Source: Mesorhizobium sp.
GTDB lineage: Bacteria > Pseudomonadota > Alphaproteobacteria > Rhizobiales > Rhizobiaceae
Assembly (NCBI GenBank): GCA_004020545.1
Contig: SAQE01000039.1
Location: 1 to 57,590 of the forward strand
Direction: 5' to 3'
Length of the DNA stretch: 57,590 nt
Made by a program: the position numbers and the translations under genes. Of the stretch, positions 7,784-18,509 are shown piece after piece. Under the pieces are notes generated by a model, which was not told the origin of the DNA, ran no database searches, and was given only the letters and a program-made list of their open reading frames with translations. The first letter of the stretch is position 1; the number at the start of each line of letters is the position of its first letter.

Positions 7784-8518
7784 ATGAGCGAACCGGTAAG
7801 CCCGACTGAACCCGAACCGCAGCCAGACGAGGCGCCGAAACCGCGCCGCGAGCCGGTGTTCAACCTGCCGCCGGTGGTGCAGGCGGTAATTGCGATTTGC
7901 CTCGTCGTCTATCTGGCCGAAAACTATCTTCTCACGCCAGCGCAAGACGACACGTTTGTCTCGACCTTCGCCTTCACGCCGGCTTTCTATTCGGGTCTTT
8001 ACCCGCCAAGCGCCTATTTGCTGGTTCAGCCTTTCACTTATGCGTTCATGCATGGCAGTTGGGCGCATCTCTTGGTCAACATGGTCTGGCTCGCTGCTTT
8101 CGGCTCACCGCTTGCCAATCGTCTCGGCGGTGTTCGATTTGCAGTGTTCTACGCCGTGACCGGGCTGGCTTCGGTCGCGCTGTTCTGGGCAATGCACCCG
8201 TATGGCGAGATGCCGCTCGTCGGTGCTTCGGGCGCGATCTCGGGCATGATGGGGGCGGCGGCGCGCTACGGCTTTCGCATCGACCGCTCGTCCGGCAAGG
8301 CAGCCTTCGCCGGTGAGCCGCTGCCGATCGCAATCGTGCTGCGCTCGCGCGGCGTCATGACTTTCCTCGGCGTCTGGATGGTGATCAACCTTGCCACCGG
8401 CCTGCTTGGCTTCGCACCGGGTGTCGACGGCCAGATCGCCTGGGAGGCCCATATCGGCGGCTTTGTCGCCGGCTTCTTCGGCCTGCGCTTTTTCAACCGC
8501 CCCATGCCTGCTGAGTAA
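7784..8518 (+). CDS. Rhomboid-family intramembrane serine protease
   Basis: A 244-residue polytopic membrane protein. A proline-rich cytoplasmic N-terminus (about 25 residues) precedes six or so membrane segments. The catalytic Ser149 lies in GASGAISG and the His223 in WEAHIGG, the standard rhomboid dyad. The HGSWAHLLVNM stretch at residues 90-100 is the conserved helix-2 region. Rhomboids cut membrane-spanning substrates within the bilayer; no substrate is suggested by neighbours. Confidence 0.95.
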   Translation: MSEPVSPTEPEPQPDEAPKPRREPVFNLPPVVQAVIAICLVVYLAENYLLTPAQDDTFVSTFAFTPAFYSGLYPPSAYLLVQPFTYAFMHGSWAHLLVNMVWLAAFGSPLANRLGGVRFAVFYAVTGLASVALFWAMHPYGEMPLVGASGAISGMMGAAARYGFRIDRSSGKAAFAGEPLPIAIVLRSRGVMTFLGVWMVINLATGLLGFAPGVDGQIAWEAHIGGFVAGFFGLRFFNRPMPAE

Positions 8519-8568
8519 CGCGGCATCGTACTTGAAATGCAACCAATCACGGCGCACGATGTTGCCAT

Positions 8569-8655
8569 GCATGTCGCCCAAAAGTGCGCAGCGGTTTTGG
8601 GCGGACGACATGCGTCAAAACAAAGACCTTAAAGCGCGCCGCGGCGCGTTTTAAG
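8569..8655 (+). repeat. GCATGTC-type repeat, copy C, with second module
   Basis: A 45-bp palindrome at 8569-8613 with stem CCCAAAA/TTTTGGG is followed by the linker CAAAACAAAGACC and a second palindrome AAAGCGCGCCGCGGCGCGTTTTA. It lies between the rhomboid and CBS genes and probably forms the leader of the latter. Confidence 0.8.
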
Positions 8656-8730
8656 CCACCCACCGCTAAGGGCGCTGGGGCTGAAAAGCCGGTCAGGCAG
8701 GAGCCGGCGAGCAAGGCTGAGGAGGACGCC

Positions 8731-9162
8731 ATGACGGTTAAGGCAATTCTTGAAAGCAAGGGCCATGACGTGTTCACGCTCGGGCCTAATGAAAAGCTGA
8801 GCGAGGCCATCCGGATTCTGACCGAACACAGGGTCGGCGCGCTCGTCATCACCAACGGCGACCGTAAGATCGTCGGCATCCTCTCGGAGCGCGATATCGT
8901 GCGGGTGATTGCCAGGGAAGGAGCGGCCGCGCTCGACATCGCGGTACGCTCGGCCATGACTCCCAAGGTCAAGATCTGCAACGAGAGCCATACGGTAAAC
9001 GAGGTCATGGAGATCATGACGCGAGGTCGCTTCCGCCATCTGCCGGTGGAGAAGGACGGGCTGCTCGACGGCATCGTGTCGATCGGCGACGTGGTCAAGC
9101 GCCGCATCGAGGATGTCGAACGCGAGGCCGAAGAGATCCGGGCGTATATCGCCACCGCGTAG
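8731..9162 (+). CDS. Tandem CBS-domain protein
   Basis: A 143-residue protein made of two CBS domains (a Bateman module) and nothing else. The first covers about residues 1-60 (including VGALVITNGDRKIVGILSER) and the second residues 75-130 (RGRFRHLPVEKDGLLDGIVS). Such stand-alone modules bind adenine nucleotides or NAD and often regulate partner enzymes. GGAGGACGCC directly before ATG 8731 is a strong ribosome site and excludes the upstream in-frame start that falls in a repeat. A coiled C-terminal tail (EDVEREAEEIRAYI) may mediate dimer contacts. Confidence 0.92.
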   Translation: MTVKAILESKGHDVFTLGPNEKLSEAIRILTEHRVGALVITNGDRKIVGILSERDIVRVIAREGAAALDIAVRSAMTPKVKICNESHTVNEVMEIMTRGRFRHLPVEKDGLLDGIVSIGDVVKRRIEDVEREAEEIRAYIATA

Positions 9163-9187
9163 CCGCTGCTTGGCTGCTCGTTGTGTC

Positions 9188-9457
9188 CTAGCGCAGGCCG
9201 GCCGCGTGCTGGAGGCGCGCGATCAGGTCGGCGTTGCGACAATATTCCGGCGGGGCGTCGGCTTGTTCGTGGCTGTCGAGCCAAGTCGAGCATTCGGCCT
9301 GATGGCCGCATGAATGGCAGCGGTCGGCGGCTCGATTGGTAACGGCAACTTGGTCCGGTATGATTTTGAGTTGCCGTTCGACGCCTATCTTCTGCATCAT
9401 TCGGCCCATCAACGAGGTCCCGACGTCGACCGGAAGCAGATAATCCAGGAAGTTCAT
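9188..9457 (-). CDS. DUF6455 family protein
   Basis: An 89-residue protein with the Cys pattern RCHSCGHQAECSTWL and a later PPEYCRNADL, which is the pattern of the DUF6455 family of alphaproteobacteria. Four Cys residues and one His could bind a metal, but this is inference. ATG at 9457 gives an N-terminus of FLDYLLPVDVG. Function unknown. Confidence 0.75.
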   Translation of the reverse strand: MNFLDYLLPVDVGTSLMGRMMQKIGVERQLKIIPDQVAVTNRAADRCHSCGHQAECSTWLDSHEQADAPPEYCRNADLIARLQHAAGLR

Positions 9458-9626
9458 GTCGGTCACACTCCTGCCCTTTCGGCAATTTCGTCCAAGGGGC
9501 AGGGGCATGCATTGATCTCGGTCAACAGATGACTCCCTTGCCAGCCCGAGCCGATTGATCTAGCGAACGGTTGACATCCTGCGCCGCCAGAGTGTGGGAA
9601 TTCGGACAACAAGCATCTGGACCACA

Positions 9627-11129
9627 ATGAGCATCATCGATACCCGCACGCCCGACCCGAAACGCCTGATCTCCGGCGCCACCGGCGACTGGGAAATCAT
9701 CATCGGGCTCGAAGTGCATGCGCAAGTGACGTCCGAGGCAAAGCTGTTCTCCGGCGCCTCGACCTCTTTCGGCGCCGCGCCCAACGCCAATGTCAGCCTG
9801 GTCGACGCGGCGATGCCCGGCATGCTGCCGGTGATCAACGAGGAATGCGTCAAGCAGGCGATCCGCACCGGACTTGGCCTGAAGGCGGCGATCAACCACA
9901 AGTCGGTCTTCGACCGGAAGAACTACTTCTATCCGGATCTGCCGCAGGGCTATCAGATTTCGCAGTTCAAGCAGCCGATCGTCGGCGAGGGCAAGGTGAT
10001 CGTCTCCGTCGGGCCGGACCGGCAGGGCGAGTTCGAGGATATCGAGGTCGGCATCGAGCGGCTGCATCTGGAGCAGGATGCCGGCAAGTCGATGCACGAC
10101 CAGCATCCGACCATGTCCTATGTCGACCTCAACCGCTCGGGCGTTGCGCTGATGGAGATCGTCTCCAAGCCCGATATGCGTTCGGCCGACGAGGCCAAGG
10201 CCTATGTCAGCAAGCTGCGCACCATCATGCGCTATCTCGGCACCTGCGACGGCAACATGGACGAAGGATCGCTGCGCGCCGACGTCAACGTCTCGGTGCG
10301 CCGCCCGGGCGGCGCCTTCGGCACGCGCTGCGAGATCAAGAACGTCAACTCGATCCGTTTCATCGGCCAGGCGATCGAGTCCGAAGCGCGCCGGCAGATC
10401 GCCATCCTGGAAGACGGCGGCGCGATCGAGCAGGAGACGCGCCTGTTCGATCCCAACAAGGGCGAGACGCGCTCGATGCGCTCCAAGGAAGAGGCGCATG
10501 ACTACCGCTATTTCCCCGATCCCGACCTTCTGCCGCTGGAGTTCGACCAGGCCTATGTCGATGATCTGGCACAGCATCTGCCGGAACTCCCCGACGACAA
10601 GAAGGCGCGGCTGATCGGCTCGCTCGGACTCTCGACCTACGACGCATCGGTGCTGGTGTCGGAAAAGCCGATCGCCGACTATTTCGAGAAGGTGGCGGCC
10701 GGGCGTGACGGCAAGCTTGCCGCCAACTGGGTCATCAACGACCTGCTGGGTGCTCTCAACAAGGCCGGCAAAGATATTGAAAACGCTCCGGTTTCTCCCG
10801 ATCAGCTGGGTGCCGTAATCGACCTGATCAAGGAAGGCACGATCTCCGGCAAGATCGGCAAGGACCTGTTCGAGATCGTCTGGAACGAGGGCGGCGACCC
10901 GCGCCAGCTCGTCGAGAGCCGCGGCATGAAGCAGGTCACCGACACCGGCGCCATCGAGAAGGCGGTCGACGAGGTCATCGCAGCCAATCCGGACAAGGCC
11001 GAGCAGGCGCGTGCCAAGCCGACCATGGCCGGCTGGTTCGTCGGCCAGGTGATGAAGGCGACCGGCGGCAAGGCGAACCCGCAGGCGGTCAACGAGCTGG
11101 TCAAGGCCAAGCTCGGCATCGAGGGCTAG
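9627..11129 (+). CDS. gatB: Asp-tRNA(Asn)/Glu-tRNA(Gln) amidotransferase subunit B
   Basis: A 500-residue GatB, the tRNA-binding kinase subunit of the GatCAB complex that amidates mischarged Glu-tRNA(Gln) or Asp-tRNA(Asn). Family signatures are clear: [11 protein letters not shown] at the start, [19 protein letters not shown] near residue 95, [11 protein letters not shown] near 215, and the C-terminal YqeY-like tail ([19 protein letters not shown]). GatA and GatC are not in the window. ATG at 9627 is preferred, since the family begins shortly before the [11 protein letters not shown] motif. The GNAT gene starts one base after its stop. Confidence 0.97.
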   Translation: MSIIDTRTPDPKRLISGATGDWEIIIGLEVHAQVTSEAKLFSGASTSFGAAPNANVSLVDAAMPGMLPVINEECVKQAIRTGLGLKAAINHKSVFDRKNYFYPDLPQGYQISQFKQPIVGEGKVIVSVGPDRQGEFEDIEVGIERLHLEQDAGKSMHDQHPTMSYVDLNRSGVALMEIVSKPDMRSADEAKAYVSKLRTIMRYLGTCDGNMDEGSLRADVNVSVRRPGGAFGTRCEIKNVNSIRFIGQAIESEARRQIAILEDGGAIEQETRLFDPNKGETRSMRSKEEAHDYRYFPDPDLLPLEFDQAYVDDLAQHLPELPDDKKARLIGSLGLSTYDASVLVSEKPIADYFEKVAAGRDGKLAANWVINDLLGALNKAGKDIENAPVSPDQLGAVIDLIKEGTISGKIGKDLFEIVWNEGGDPRQLVESRGMKQVTDTGAIEKAVDEVIAANPDKAEQARAKPTMAGWFVGQVMKATGGKANPQAVNELVKAKLGIEG

Positions 11130-11130
11130 C

Positions 11131-11619
11131 ATGTTCGTGCGGACGGCGAGCGAACGCGATCTCGCTGCCATCCGTGCGCTGCTGGTCGAGACCTGGCATG
11201 CCACCTACGATGCCATCTATGGCGCCCGGCGCGTCACCGAGATCTCCGATGACTGGCATTCGATCGCCTCGCTCAGGGCGCGGCTGACGCGCCCCAATTC
11301 GGAATTCCTGGTGGCCGACGACGGCAAGCGCCTCGGCGGCATTGCTTTCGCTTTCGCCACCACGGACCCGAAGGTCGTCCTCCTCAACCAACTCTACGTG
11401 CATCCGGACTGTCAGCGGCGAGGGATCGGCCGGTCGCTGCTCGACGAGGTCGAGGCCAGCTTCCCGGAGGCGCGGACACTGCGCCTGGAAGTGGAGGAGG
11501 CGAATTCCCCGGCGATCGCCTTCTATGCGGCGAATGGGTTTCGGTCCGCCGGCAGGACCGCCGATTGCGGCGGCGGTTCGGGAATGCCCGCGCTCATCCT
11601 GGAGAAGCGGCTGGCGTAG
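11131..11619 (+). CDS. GNAT-family N-acetyltransferase
   Basis: A 162-residue acetyltransferase of the GNAT fold. The acetyl-CoA-binding motif A is QLYVHPDCQRRGIGRSLLD (residues about 87-105, with the RRGIG pyrophosphate loop), followed by motif B (SPAIAFYAANGF). It starts one base after gatB, so it is co-transcribed with it. The acceptor substrate is unknown. Confidence 0.9.
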   Translation: MFVRTASERDLAAIRALLVETWHATYDAIYGARRVTEISDDWHSIASLRARLTRPNSEFLVADDGKRLGGIAFAFATTDPKVVLLNQLYVHPDCQRRGIGRSLLDEVEASFPEARTLRLEVEEANSPAIAFYAANGFRSAGRTADCGGGSGMPALILEKRLA

Positions 11620-11688
11620 ATCGTCCGAAGATAACGGCTGCGGCGTCGCGCCTTGGATTTGATGCATCCCCGGGCTGTCCAGACTTCG

Positions 11689-12546
11689 TCACTCAGGCGC
11701 GGGGAGAATCTCCACATTGTCGATAAGCCTGGTCGTGCCGAGCCAGGCCGCGGCGAGCAGGCGGCCGTCGCGATTCCGCCGCCAGGGCCTGAGCGTCATT
11801 GCTTCGCGTGCAGCGACGTAGTCGACCTTTCGAAACCCCGCTCGGACAAGCGCTTCCGTGGCCTCGCCCACGGCGCTTGCCTCATCCGCGCCGGATGCCA
11901 GTTCCGTCGCGGTCTGACGCAAAACGGCGTTGAGTTTGCGCGCGACCTCGAGTTCGGCCCCGCCGAGATAGGCGTTGCGCGACGACATGGCGAGGCCGCG
12001 GGAGTCGCGCACCGTCGGCGCGCCGATGATCTCGACCGGCAGATCGAGATCGCGGCAAAGCTGCCTGACGACGCAAAGCTGCTGGTAGTCCTTCTCGCCG
12101 AACACCGCGCAATCGGGCGCGGCCTGCAGGAAAAGCTTGGTCACCACCGTGGCGACGCCGTCGAAGAAGGCCGGCCTGAAATCCGTTTCCAGACCGGCGG
12201 AGGGGCCACCGACCGAGATTTTGGTGGCGAAACCGGTCGGGTACATTTCCGCGACGGTCGGCGTGAAGGCGAGATGCGCGCCCGCTTCCCGCAGCCGGTC
12301 GAGATCGCGGGCCAGTTGGCGCGGATATTTGTCCAGATCCTCCGTCGGCGCGAACTGGGCCGGATTGACGAAGATCGAGACGACGCAGCGCTCGGCCTTC
12401 TCGAGCGCGATCCTGACCAGCGAGATGTGGCCATCATGCAGGGCGCCCATGGTCGGCACCATGGCGACCTTGAGGCCCTCCCGGCGCCAGTCCCGGATTT
12501 GCGTGCGGAGCGCGGCGACGCTGTCGACGACGATTGGTCCGCTCAT
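11689..12546 (-). CDS. panC: Pantothenate synthetase (pantoate--beta-alanine ligase)
   Basis: A 285-residue enzyme joining pantoate and beta-alanine with ATP in coenzyme A synthesis. Hallmarks are VPTMGALHDGHISLVR (HxGH-like nucleotide site), FVNPAQFAPTEDLDKYPR, FGEKDYQQL and SSRNAYL near the adenylate site. It overlaps the upstream panB gene by four bases, so the two form an operon. Length and motifs match the family. Confidence 0.97.
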   Translation of the reverse strand: MSGPIVVDSVAALRTQIRDWRREGLKVAMVPTMGALHDGHISLVRIALEKAERCVVSIFVNPAQFAPTEDLDKYPRQLARDLDRLREAGAHLAFTPTVAEMYPTGFATKISVGGPSAGLETDFRPAFFDGVATVVTKLFLQAAPDCAVFGEKDYQQLCVVRQLCRDLDLPVEIIGAPTVRDSRGLAMSSRNAYLGGAELEVARKLNAVLRQTATELASGADEASAVGEATEALVRAGFRKVDYVAAREAMTLRPWRRNRDGRLLAAAWLGTTRLIDNVEILPAPE

Positions 12547-13406
12547 GTCTTGTCCTTGCCCGATGTCGCCGAAAAGACGTGGTCCCGTCCTGGAAATGCG
12601 CGGCTGCGCACTTCGGTCGCGTAACGCGCTGCCGCGTCCGAAATAGTGTCGCGCAGGTTTGCGTATTCCTTGACGAACTTCGGCACGCGGTCGACCGTCA
12701 TGCCGATCATGTCGTCTATGACCAGGATCTGGCCGTCGCAGTCGGCGCTGGCGCCGATGCCGATGGTCGGGATGGAAATGTGCAGGGTGAGGTCCGAAGC
12801 CACGGCCTCCACCGTCCCCTCGATGACGACCGAGAACGCGCCTGCCTTTTCGACCGCTTCGGCGTCGCGAAAGAGGGCTTCGACGTTTTCCCTGGTGCGG
12901 CCCTTGATCTTGTAGCCGCCGTCCTTTTCCACGGATTGCGGCTGCAGGCCGATATGGCCCATGACCGGGATGCCTTCGGCGACGATTGCCGTGATCTGCG
13001 CGGCCATGTCGACACCGCCCTCGAGCTTGACCGCCTGGCAGCCGGTCTCATTGACGATGCGCCTCGCCGAGGCAACGGCGTCCGCCGCCGAGGCCTCGTA
13101 GCTTCCCGCCGGCATGTCGACGACGACGCAGGCTTTTGTCGAGCCGCGCATAACCGCTTGGCCATGCGCGATCATCATCTCCAGCGAGGCGCCGAGCGTC
13201 GTGGCATGGCCATGCAGCACCATGGCGACGCTGTCGCCGACCAAAAGCAGGTCGACATGGGGGTCGAGCATGCGGGCGACCGGGTAGGTATAGGCGGTGA
13301 GACAGACGATCGGCACGCCACCCTTGCGGCGGCGGATGTCTTCGGCGCCGATCCGATTGCTGGTGGACAGATCTCGGGCCAAATCGTCACCTCCCTCAAC
13401 CGGCAT
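12543..13406 (-). CDS. panB: Ketopantoate hydroxymethyltransferase
   Basis: A 287-residue TIM-barrel enzyme that makes ketopantoate from alpha-ketoisovalerate and methylenetetrahydrofolate. Seen motifs are LLVGDSVAMVLHGH with the metal-binding Asp, VVVDMPAGSYE, KLEGG, and GHIGLQPQSV. The overlapping panC downstream completes the pathway to pantothenate. The first 20 residues (up to STSNRIGAEDIRRRKG) are variable, so a slightly later start is possible. Confidence 0.96.
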   Translation of the reverse strand: MPVEGGDDLARDLSTSNRIGAEDIRRRKGGVPIVCLTAYTYPVARMLDPHVDLLLVGDSVAMVLHGHATTLGASLEMMIAHGQAVMRGSTKACVVVDMPAGSYEASAADAVASARRIVNETGCQAVKLEGGVDMAAQITAIVAEGIPVMGHIGLQPQSVEKDGGYKIKGRTRENVEALFRDAEAVEKAGAFSVVIEGTVEAVASDLTLHISIPTIGIGASADCDGQILVIDDMIGMTVDRVPKFVKEYANLRDTISDAAARYATEVRSRAFPGRDHVFSATSGKDKT

Positions 13407-13710
13407 GGGCCAGGCGCTCGCTTTCCGGGCGTGCGAGCTTTAGAAACACGGGCGGCGCTTGGCAAGCCGAGGTGGCGACATCTCCGCGCGTGTATCGATT
13501 AATGCATGTCGCGCAAAAGCGTGCAGCGGTTTTGCGAAAACGACATGCATAAAAAACAAAAACTAAAGCGCGTCGCCTGAATCGATTTCAGCGCGACGCG
13601 CTTTAGCGCACGAAGCATTCACATCGGCGGCGCGGCAAAACTCTTGCCTTCGCGATGGGCTGACGCCATAAGCAGGAAACGGCGAGGTCGCTGCCGCCAC
13701 GAGGATCCGG
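13407..13710. other. Intergenic region between divergent panB and NDUFA12-like gene
   Basis: No gene was found. The middle is filled by a two-module repeat (13504-13606). The 100 bases before 13711 should contain the promoter of the NDUFA12-like gene; no clear -35/-10 pair could be chosen. Confidence 0.5.
13504..13606 (+). repeat. GCATGTC-type repeat, copy D, complete two-module form
   Basis: Module 1 (13504-13548) has stem GTCGCGCAAAA against TTTTGCG...CGAC. This differs from the GCCCAAAA/TTTTGGG stem of most copies by a compensating base-pair change. Module 2 is a perfect 14-bp stem, CTAAAGCGCGTCGC at 13563-13576 with its complement at 13593-13606. An A-rich linker joins them. Confidence 0.85.
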
Positions 13711-14109
13711 ATGAAGACTTTCCTGCTGCAGTTTTTCACCTGGTGGAACAGCCAGACTCTGGGCACGCGTTTCCACACTTGGCGCTTCGGCAAGAGGGTC
13801 GGTGAGGACGAGGCCGGCAACGTCTATTACGAAGGCGGCATCGATTCGGAAGGCCGCACCCGCCGCTGGGTCATCTACCGTGACTATTCCGAAGCCTCGA
13901 AAATCCCTCCGGGCTGGCATGGCTGGATGCATCACCGCGTCGACACGCCCCCCTCGAGCGAGAGCTACAAGGCTCGCGAGTGGCAGAAGCCGCATCGGCC
14001 TAACCTTACCGGAACGCCCGGCGCCTATCGCCCGCAGGGTTCCATCCTGACCAACCAGCATCGCCCGCAGGTGACCGGCGACTACGACGCTTGGACACCC
14101 GGTTCGTAA
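13711..14109 (+). CDS. NADH:ubiquinone oxidoreductase subunit NDUFA12 family protein
   Basis: A 132-residue homologue of the complex I accessory subunit NDUFA12 (B17.2), which alphaproteobacteria share with mitochondria. The signature features are WNSQTLGTRFHTWRFGKRVG, the YYEG motif, RRWVIYRDYSEASKIPPGWHGWMHH, and a proline-rich tail. It would bind the peripheral arm of complex I on the cytoplasmic side. The core nuo genes are not in the window. Confidence 0.95.
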   Translation: MKTFLLQFFTWWNSQTLGTRFHTWRFGKRVGEDEAGNVYYEGGIDSEGRTRRWVIYRDYSEASKIPPGWHGWMHHRVDTPPSSESYKAREWQKPHRPNLTGTPGAYRPQGSILTNQHRPQVTGDYDAWTPGS

Positions 14110-14182
14110 ACGCGTCCTTCGGTCCTTTGTCGCCACAATTGGCGTTTAGCTGCTTGCTGATATCGCAGCCATGACTAGCCTT

Positions 14183-14201
14183 GGGTGAGAGAGAATCACC
14201 C
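14183..14201 (+). other. Small hairpin in the leader of the DUF2155 gene
   Basis: GGGTGA at 14183-14188 pairs with TCACCC at 14196-14201 around a GAGAGAA loop, 25 bases before the start codon. It has no T-run and could affect translation or be incidental. Confidence 0.3.
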
Positions 14202-14225
14202 GGGCGCAACCACCGGTATCCTTGC

Positions 14226-14798
14226 ATGAGCCGAATCTCGACGGGATTGTTCGCGGCAGCGTCCGTTCTGGCCACTTCGACGGCGGTGTTCGCCGCACCG
14301 CAGGCGCCGGCAGCGCCAGCGGTTTCCGACCGTATCACCAACCCGGTCGCCGAATTCGCCGGCATCGACAAGATCACCGGCCGCATCATCACTTTCGACG
14401 TCTATATCGACGAGACCGTGCAGTTCGGCGCCTTGCAGGTGACGCCGCGCGTCTGCTACTCGCGGCCGGAGACCGAGCAGCCGAAGACCGATTCCTTCGT
14501 CGAGGTCGACGAGATCACGCTTGACCGCAAGATCCGCCGCATCTTCACCGGCTGGATGTTCGCCGAAAGCCCTGGCCTCAATGCCGTCGAGCACGCCGTC
14601 TATGACGTCTGGCTGAAGGGCTGCAAGCAGAAGTCGGATGTGCCGCCGCCGACCGCCGCCAAGGCCGATACAGGTAAGCCGAAGACGAATGCCGCCAAGC
14701 CGCAGGCGCCTGCTGAGGAGCAGCCGGCCGAAGCTGCGCCCGAGCCGACGGACGCAGCGCCCGCACCGGACGGCACGGGCGCTACCGACCAGAACTGA
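14226..14798 (+). CDS. Exported DUF2155 family protein
   Basis: A 190-residue protein with a signal peptide ending near AVFAA (residue 23). The conserved DUF2155 domain covers about residues 38-135, with ITGRIITFDVYIDETVQFG, LQVTPRVCYSRP and IFTGWMFAESPGLNAVEHAVYDVWLKGC. Two Cys residues (CYS and KGCK) may form a disulfide. The tail is Ala/Pro/Glu-rich and disordered. The family is widespread in alphaproteobacteria, next to NDUFA12-like and aat genes as here; its role is not known to me. Confidence 0.92.
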   Translation: MSRISTGLFAAASVLATSTAVFAAPQAPAAPAVSDRITNPVAEFAGIDKITGRIITFDVYIDETVQFGALQVTPRVCYSRPETEQPKTDSFVEVDEITLDRKIRRIFTGWMFAESPGLNAVEHAVYDVWLKGCKQKSDVPPPTAAKADTGKPKTNAAKPQAPAEEQPAEAAPEPTDAAPAPDGTGATDQN

Positions 14799-14861
14799 TC
14801 CCGGAACCCTGCCTTTCGCAATCCGTTGATAAACGGAGACAGCGACGGGAGGAGTCCTACC

Positions 14862-15248
14862 ATGGCAAAGACAAGGCCGATCACGGCCGACAAGAAAGAG
14901 CTTCTCGATCTCGAGAAAGGGTTCTGGTCCGGCGATTCCGCCTACTTTGCTGCCCATGCCGATGTGGAGTGCCTCGTCGCCTTTCCGGAGATGGCGAAAG
15001 CGATGCCCAACGCCGATCTGGCCAAAACCGCCACGAAGCCCAACCGCTGGCGCGACCTCGACATCAAGCTGAAAGGCATGGTCGAGCCGGGCAGCGATAT
15101 CGTCATGCTGACCTACGAGGCTCATGCGACGCGGGAAAGCGGCGAGTCCTATGCCGCTCTGGTCAGCACCGGCTACGTCCATCGCGCCGATGGGTGGAAG
15201 ATGATGTTCCACGCCCAGACGCCGATCGAAACTTCGACCCGCAGCTGA
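14862..15248 (+). CDS. NTF2-like (SnoaL/DUF4440-type) protein
   Basis: A 128-residue cone-shaped fold protein of the NTF2-like superfamily. It has the N-terminal helix (ITADKKELLDLEKGFWSGDSAYF) and the beta-sheet half with VMLTYEAHATR, SYAALVSTGYVHRADGWKMMFHAQTP. Members bind or convert small molecules; no catalytic residues were identifiable here. GGGAGGAGTCC before the ATG fixes the start. Confidence 0.82.
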   Translation: MAKTRPITADKKELLDLEKGFWSGDSAYFAAHADVECLVAFPEMAKAMPNADLAKTATKPNRWRDLDIKLKGMVEPGSDIVMLTYEAHATRESGESYAALVSTGYVHRADGWKMMFHAQTPIETSTRS

Positions 15249-15260
15249 TAGCCCTGCATC

Positions 15261-15878
15261 TCACGGATAAAAGATCGCGTCGCCCTTCAAGGCCTCGGCC
15301 AGCATTTTCTCATACCGGCTGCGCGGCACGTCGATGGCGCCGAAGCGCTTGAGGTGCTCGGTGGTGAACTGCGTGTCGAGGAGCGCGAAGCGGCGCGCGT
15401 TCAGCCGCTCGACGAGATAGTAGAGGCAGGTCTTCGAGGCGTCGGTTTCCTTGGCGAACATGCTTTCGCCGAAGAACACGCGCCCGAGCGACACGCCATA
15501 GAGACCGCCGACCAGCCGGCCCTCGCGCCATGCCTCGACGGAATGGCAGTGGCCCAGCCGGTAGAGATCGACATAGGCTTCGCGGATCGGCGCGTTGATC
15601 CAGGTCGAGCGGCGCTCGTCGCGTTTTTCGGCGCAGCCGTCGATCGTCGCCTCGAAGTCGAAATCGTAGCGGATGTCGAAAGGGTACTTGCGGATCGTCT
15701 TCTTCAGGCTGCGCGGCGTATGGAAGCCGTCCAGCGGGATGATGCCGCGCGTTTCCGGCCTCACCCAGAACACTTCCGGGTCGTTCGCGCTCTCGGCCAT
15801 CGGGAAAACGCCCGAGGCATAGGCTTTCAGCAGCAGGTCGGTCGGGATGCGATAACCGGGCGCGTAGGGACGAGTCAT
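15261..15878 (-). CDS. aat: Leucyl/phenylalanyl-tRNA--protein transferase
   Basis: A 205-residue L/F-transferase that adds Leu or Phe to N-terminal Arg or Lys of proteins, marking them for ClpAP. Signatures are [65 protein letters not shown] and FGESMF. The start at 15878 is preferred over an in-frame ATG at 15956, because the extension is translated from a palindromic repeat. Confidence 0.96.
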   Translation of the reverse strand: MTRPYAPGYRIPTDLLLKAYASGVFPMAESANDPEVFWVRPETRGIIPLDGFHTPRSLKKTIRKYPFDIRYDFDFEATIDGCAEKRDERRSTWINAPIREAYVDLYRLGHCHSVEAWREGRLVGGLYGVSLGRVFFGESMFAKETDASKTCLYYLVERLNARRFALLDTQFTTEHLKRFGAIDVPRSRYEKMLAEALKGDAIFYP

Positions 15879-15906
15879 TGCGGCATTATAACCGCAAGAG
15901 CCCAAT

Positions 15907-15951
15907 GCATGTCGCCCAAAAGTGCGCGGCGGTTTTGGGAGAACGACATGC
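15907..15951 (+). repeat. GCATGTC-type repeat, copy E
   Basis: A 45-bp palindrome with stem GTCGCCCAAAA/TTTTGGG...CGAC, lying upstream of aat. It is followed by the linker CAAAACAAAGACTTAAAGCGC and leads into a degenerate second module up to about 16012. Confidence 0.85.
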
Positions 15952-16024
15952 ATCAAAACAAAGACTTAAAGCGCGTCGCGATCTTTCGGATTCGCTCCAT
16001 GCGCCTTAGGTTTTTTGGGCTCAC

Positions 16025-16069
16025 GCATGTCTTCGTCCCGAAACCGGTTCCCGCCTTCGGGAGACATGC
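16025..16069 (-). repeat. GCATGTC-type repeat, copy F
   Basis: A 45-bp palindrome in opposite orientation to copy E, 73 bases away. Its stem is GTCTCCCGAA/TTTCGGGAC...AGAC. It ends just before the accC stop codon, so it may stabilise the 3' end of the accC mRNA. Confidence 0.8.
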
Positions 16070-16070
16070 T

Positions 16071-17414
<1,344 letters not shown>

Positions 17415-17433
17415 CTCTCCGCTGGTCCCGGCT

Positions 17434-17901
17434 CTACTCGATGACCACGAGCGGCATGCCGTATTCGACCGGTTGGGCGTCCTCGATCAGGATGGCCGTC
17501 ACCGTACCGGCGCGCGGCGAGGGAATCTGGTTCATCGTCTTCATCGCTTCGATGATGAGCAGCGTCTGGCCTTCCTTCACCTTCTGGCCGATCTCGACGA
17601 ACGGCTTGGCGTCGGGCGAGGGCGCCAGATACGCGGTACCGACCATCGGCGAGGGCACGGCGTTCTTGGAAGGGTCGGCTGCGGCCGCGGGGACTGCCGC
17701 AGCTCCCGACTGGGCCGGCGCGGCAACCGCCGCGGCGGTTGGAAGCGGCGCGGCGACCGCATGGACGGCCGGCGACTGGCGCGACACACGCACCTTCAGG
17801 TCGCCGAGCTCGACCTCGATCTCGGTCAGGTTGGTGTCGTTCAGTATGCCCGCCAGATCGCGGATCAGCTGCTGGTCAACACCGTTCTTCTTTATCGACA
17901 T
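17434..17901 (-). CDS. accB: Biotin carboxyl carrier protein of acetyl-CoA carboxylase
   Basis: A 155-residue protein with an N-terminal helical part (residues 1-45), an Ala/Pro-rich linker (about 45-82) and a C-terminal biotinyl domain. The biotin-accepting Lys121 is in EAMKTMN. The protruding thumb region ([16 protein letters not shown]) is typical of bacterial BCCP. It lies between aroQ (26 bases upstream) and accC, the usual rhizobial order. Confidence 0.97.
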   Translation of the reverse strand: MSIKKNGVDQQLIRDLAGILNDTNLTEIEVELGDLKVRVSRQSPAVHAVAAPLPTAAAVAAPAQSGAAAVPAAAADPSKNAVPSPMVGTAYLAPSPDAKPFVEIGQKVKEGQTLLIIEAMKTMNQIPSPRAGTVTAILIEDAQPVEYGMPLVVIE

Positions 17902-17927
17902 TTTCGAGCCTTCTGTTTGGGAGCCGG

Positions 17928-18362
17928 TCACAGGCGCGCCGCCAGTGCCTGCAGCGCAAGCGTGTAGCCGAGCGGCCCGAACCCGCAGATCATGCCGACA
18001 GCGACCGGAGCAACCATGGAGACGTGCCGGAAAGGCTCCCGCGCGTGGATATTGGAAAGATGGACTTCAGCGACGGGCAGCGGCGCGACGGCGCGGATGG
18101 CGTCGTGGATGGCAATCGAGGTGTGGCCGTAGGCGCCGGGATTGATGACGATTCCGGAAGCCTTGTCGCCGGCTTCCTGAATCCAGTCGACGAGGTCGCC
18201 CTCGTGATTGGACTGGCGGAAATCGATCTCGAGCCCAAGCGCCGCGCCTGCGGCCTTGCAGTCCTCAGCAATGGCCGCAAGCGTCTTGCCGCCATAGATC
18301 CCCGGCTCGCGCTTGCCGAGTGCGTTGAGGTTGGGACCGTTGAGGACGAAAATCGTTTTCAA
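17928..18362 (-). CDS. aroQ: Type II 3-dehydroquinate dehydratase
   Basis: A 144-residue enzyme of the shikimate pathway. Motifs are [21 protein letters not shown] (catalytic Tyr in IYG), [31 protein letters not shown] and [14 protein letters not shown]. The family-typical N-terminus begins directly at a TTG (18362-18360), as no ATG or GTG lies in frame nearby, so TTG is inferred to be the start. The open frame further upstream runs antisense over repeats and the dsbA-like gene and is not real. Confidence 0.94.
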   Translation of the reverse strand: MKTIFVLNGPNLNALGKREPGIYGGKTLAAIAEDCKAAGAALGLEIDFRQSNHEGDLVDWIQEAGDKASGIVINPGAYGHTSIAIHDAIRAVAPLPVAEVHLSNIHAREPFRHVSMVAPVAVGMICGFGPLGYTLALQALAARL

Positions 18363-18509
18363 AATGCCGACCTTGTTTAACGCCGACCCCAAGCCGGCGC
18401 GCCGGACCTCTATAATGGGCATAGCCGCCCGCGAAAAGAGCGCAAGTGCGTTCTTTCGCTGTCCACAACAGGCGGAAAACCGCCTCTTGTCGCGGCGCGC
18501 GATCGCTTG

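Noticed and set aside
9522-11204. Minus-strand frame opposite gatB (about 560 codons)
   Set aside because: Antisense shadow of gatB with no domain.
15879-15956. Longer N-terminus for aat starting at 15956
   Set aside because: The extra residues come from a palindromic repeat (copy E); the true family N-terminus begins at 15878.
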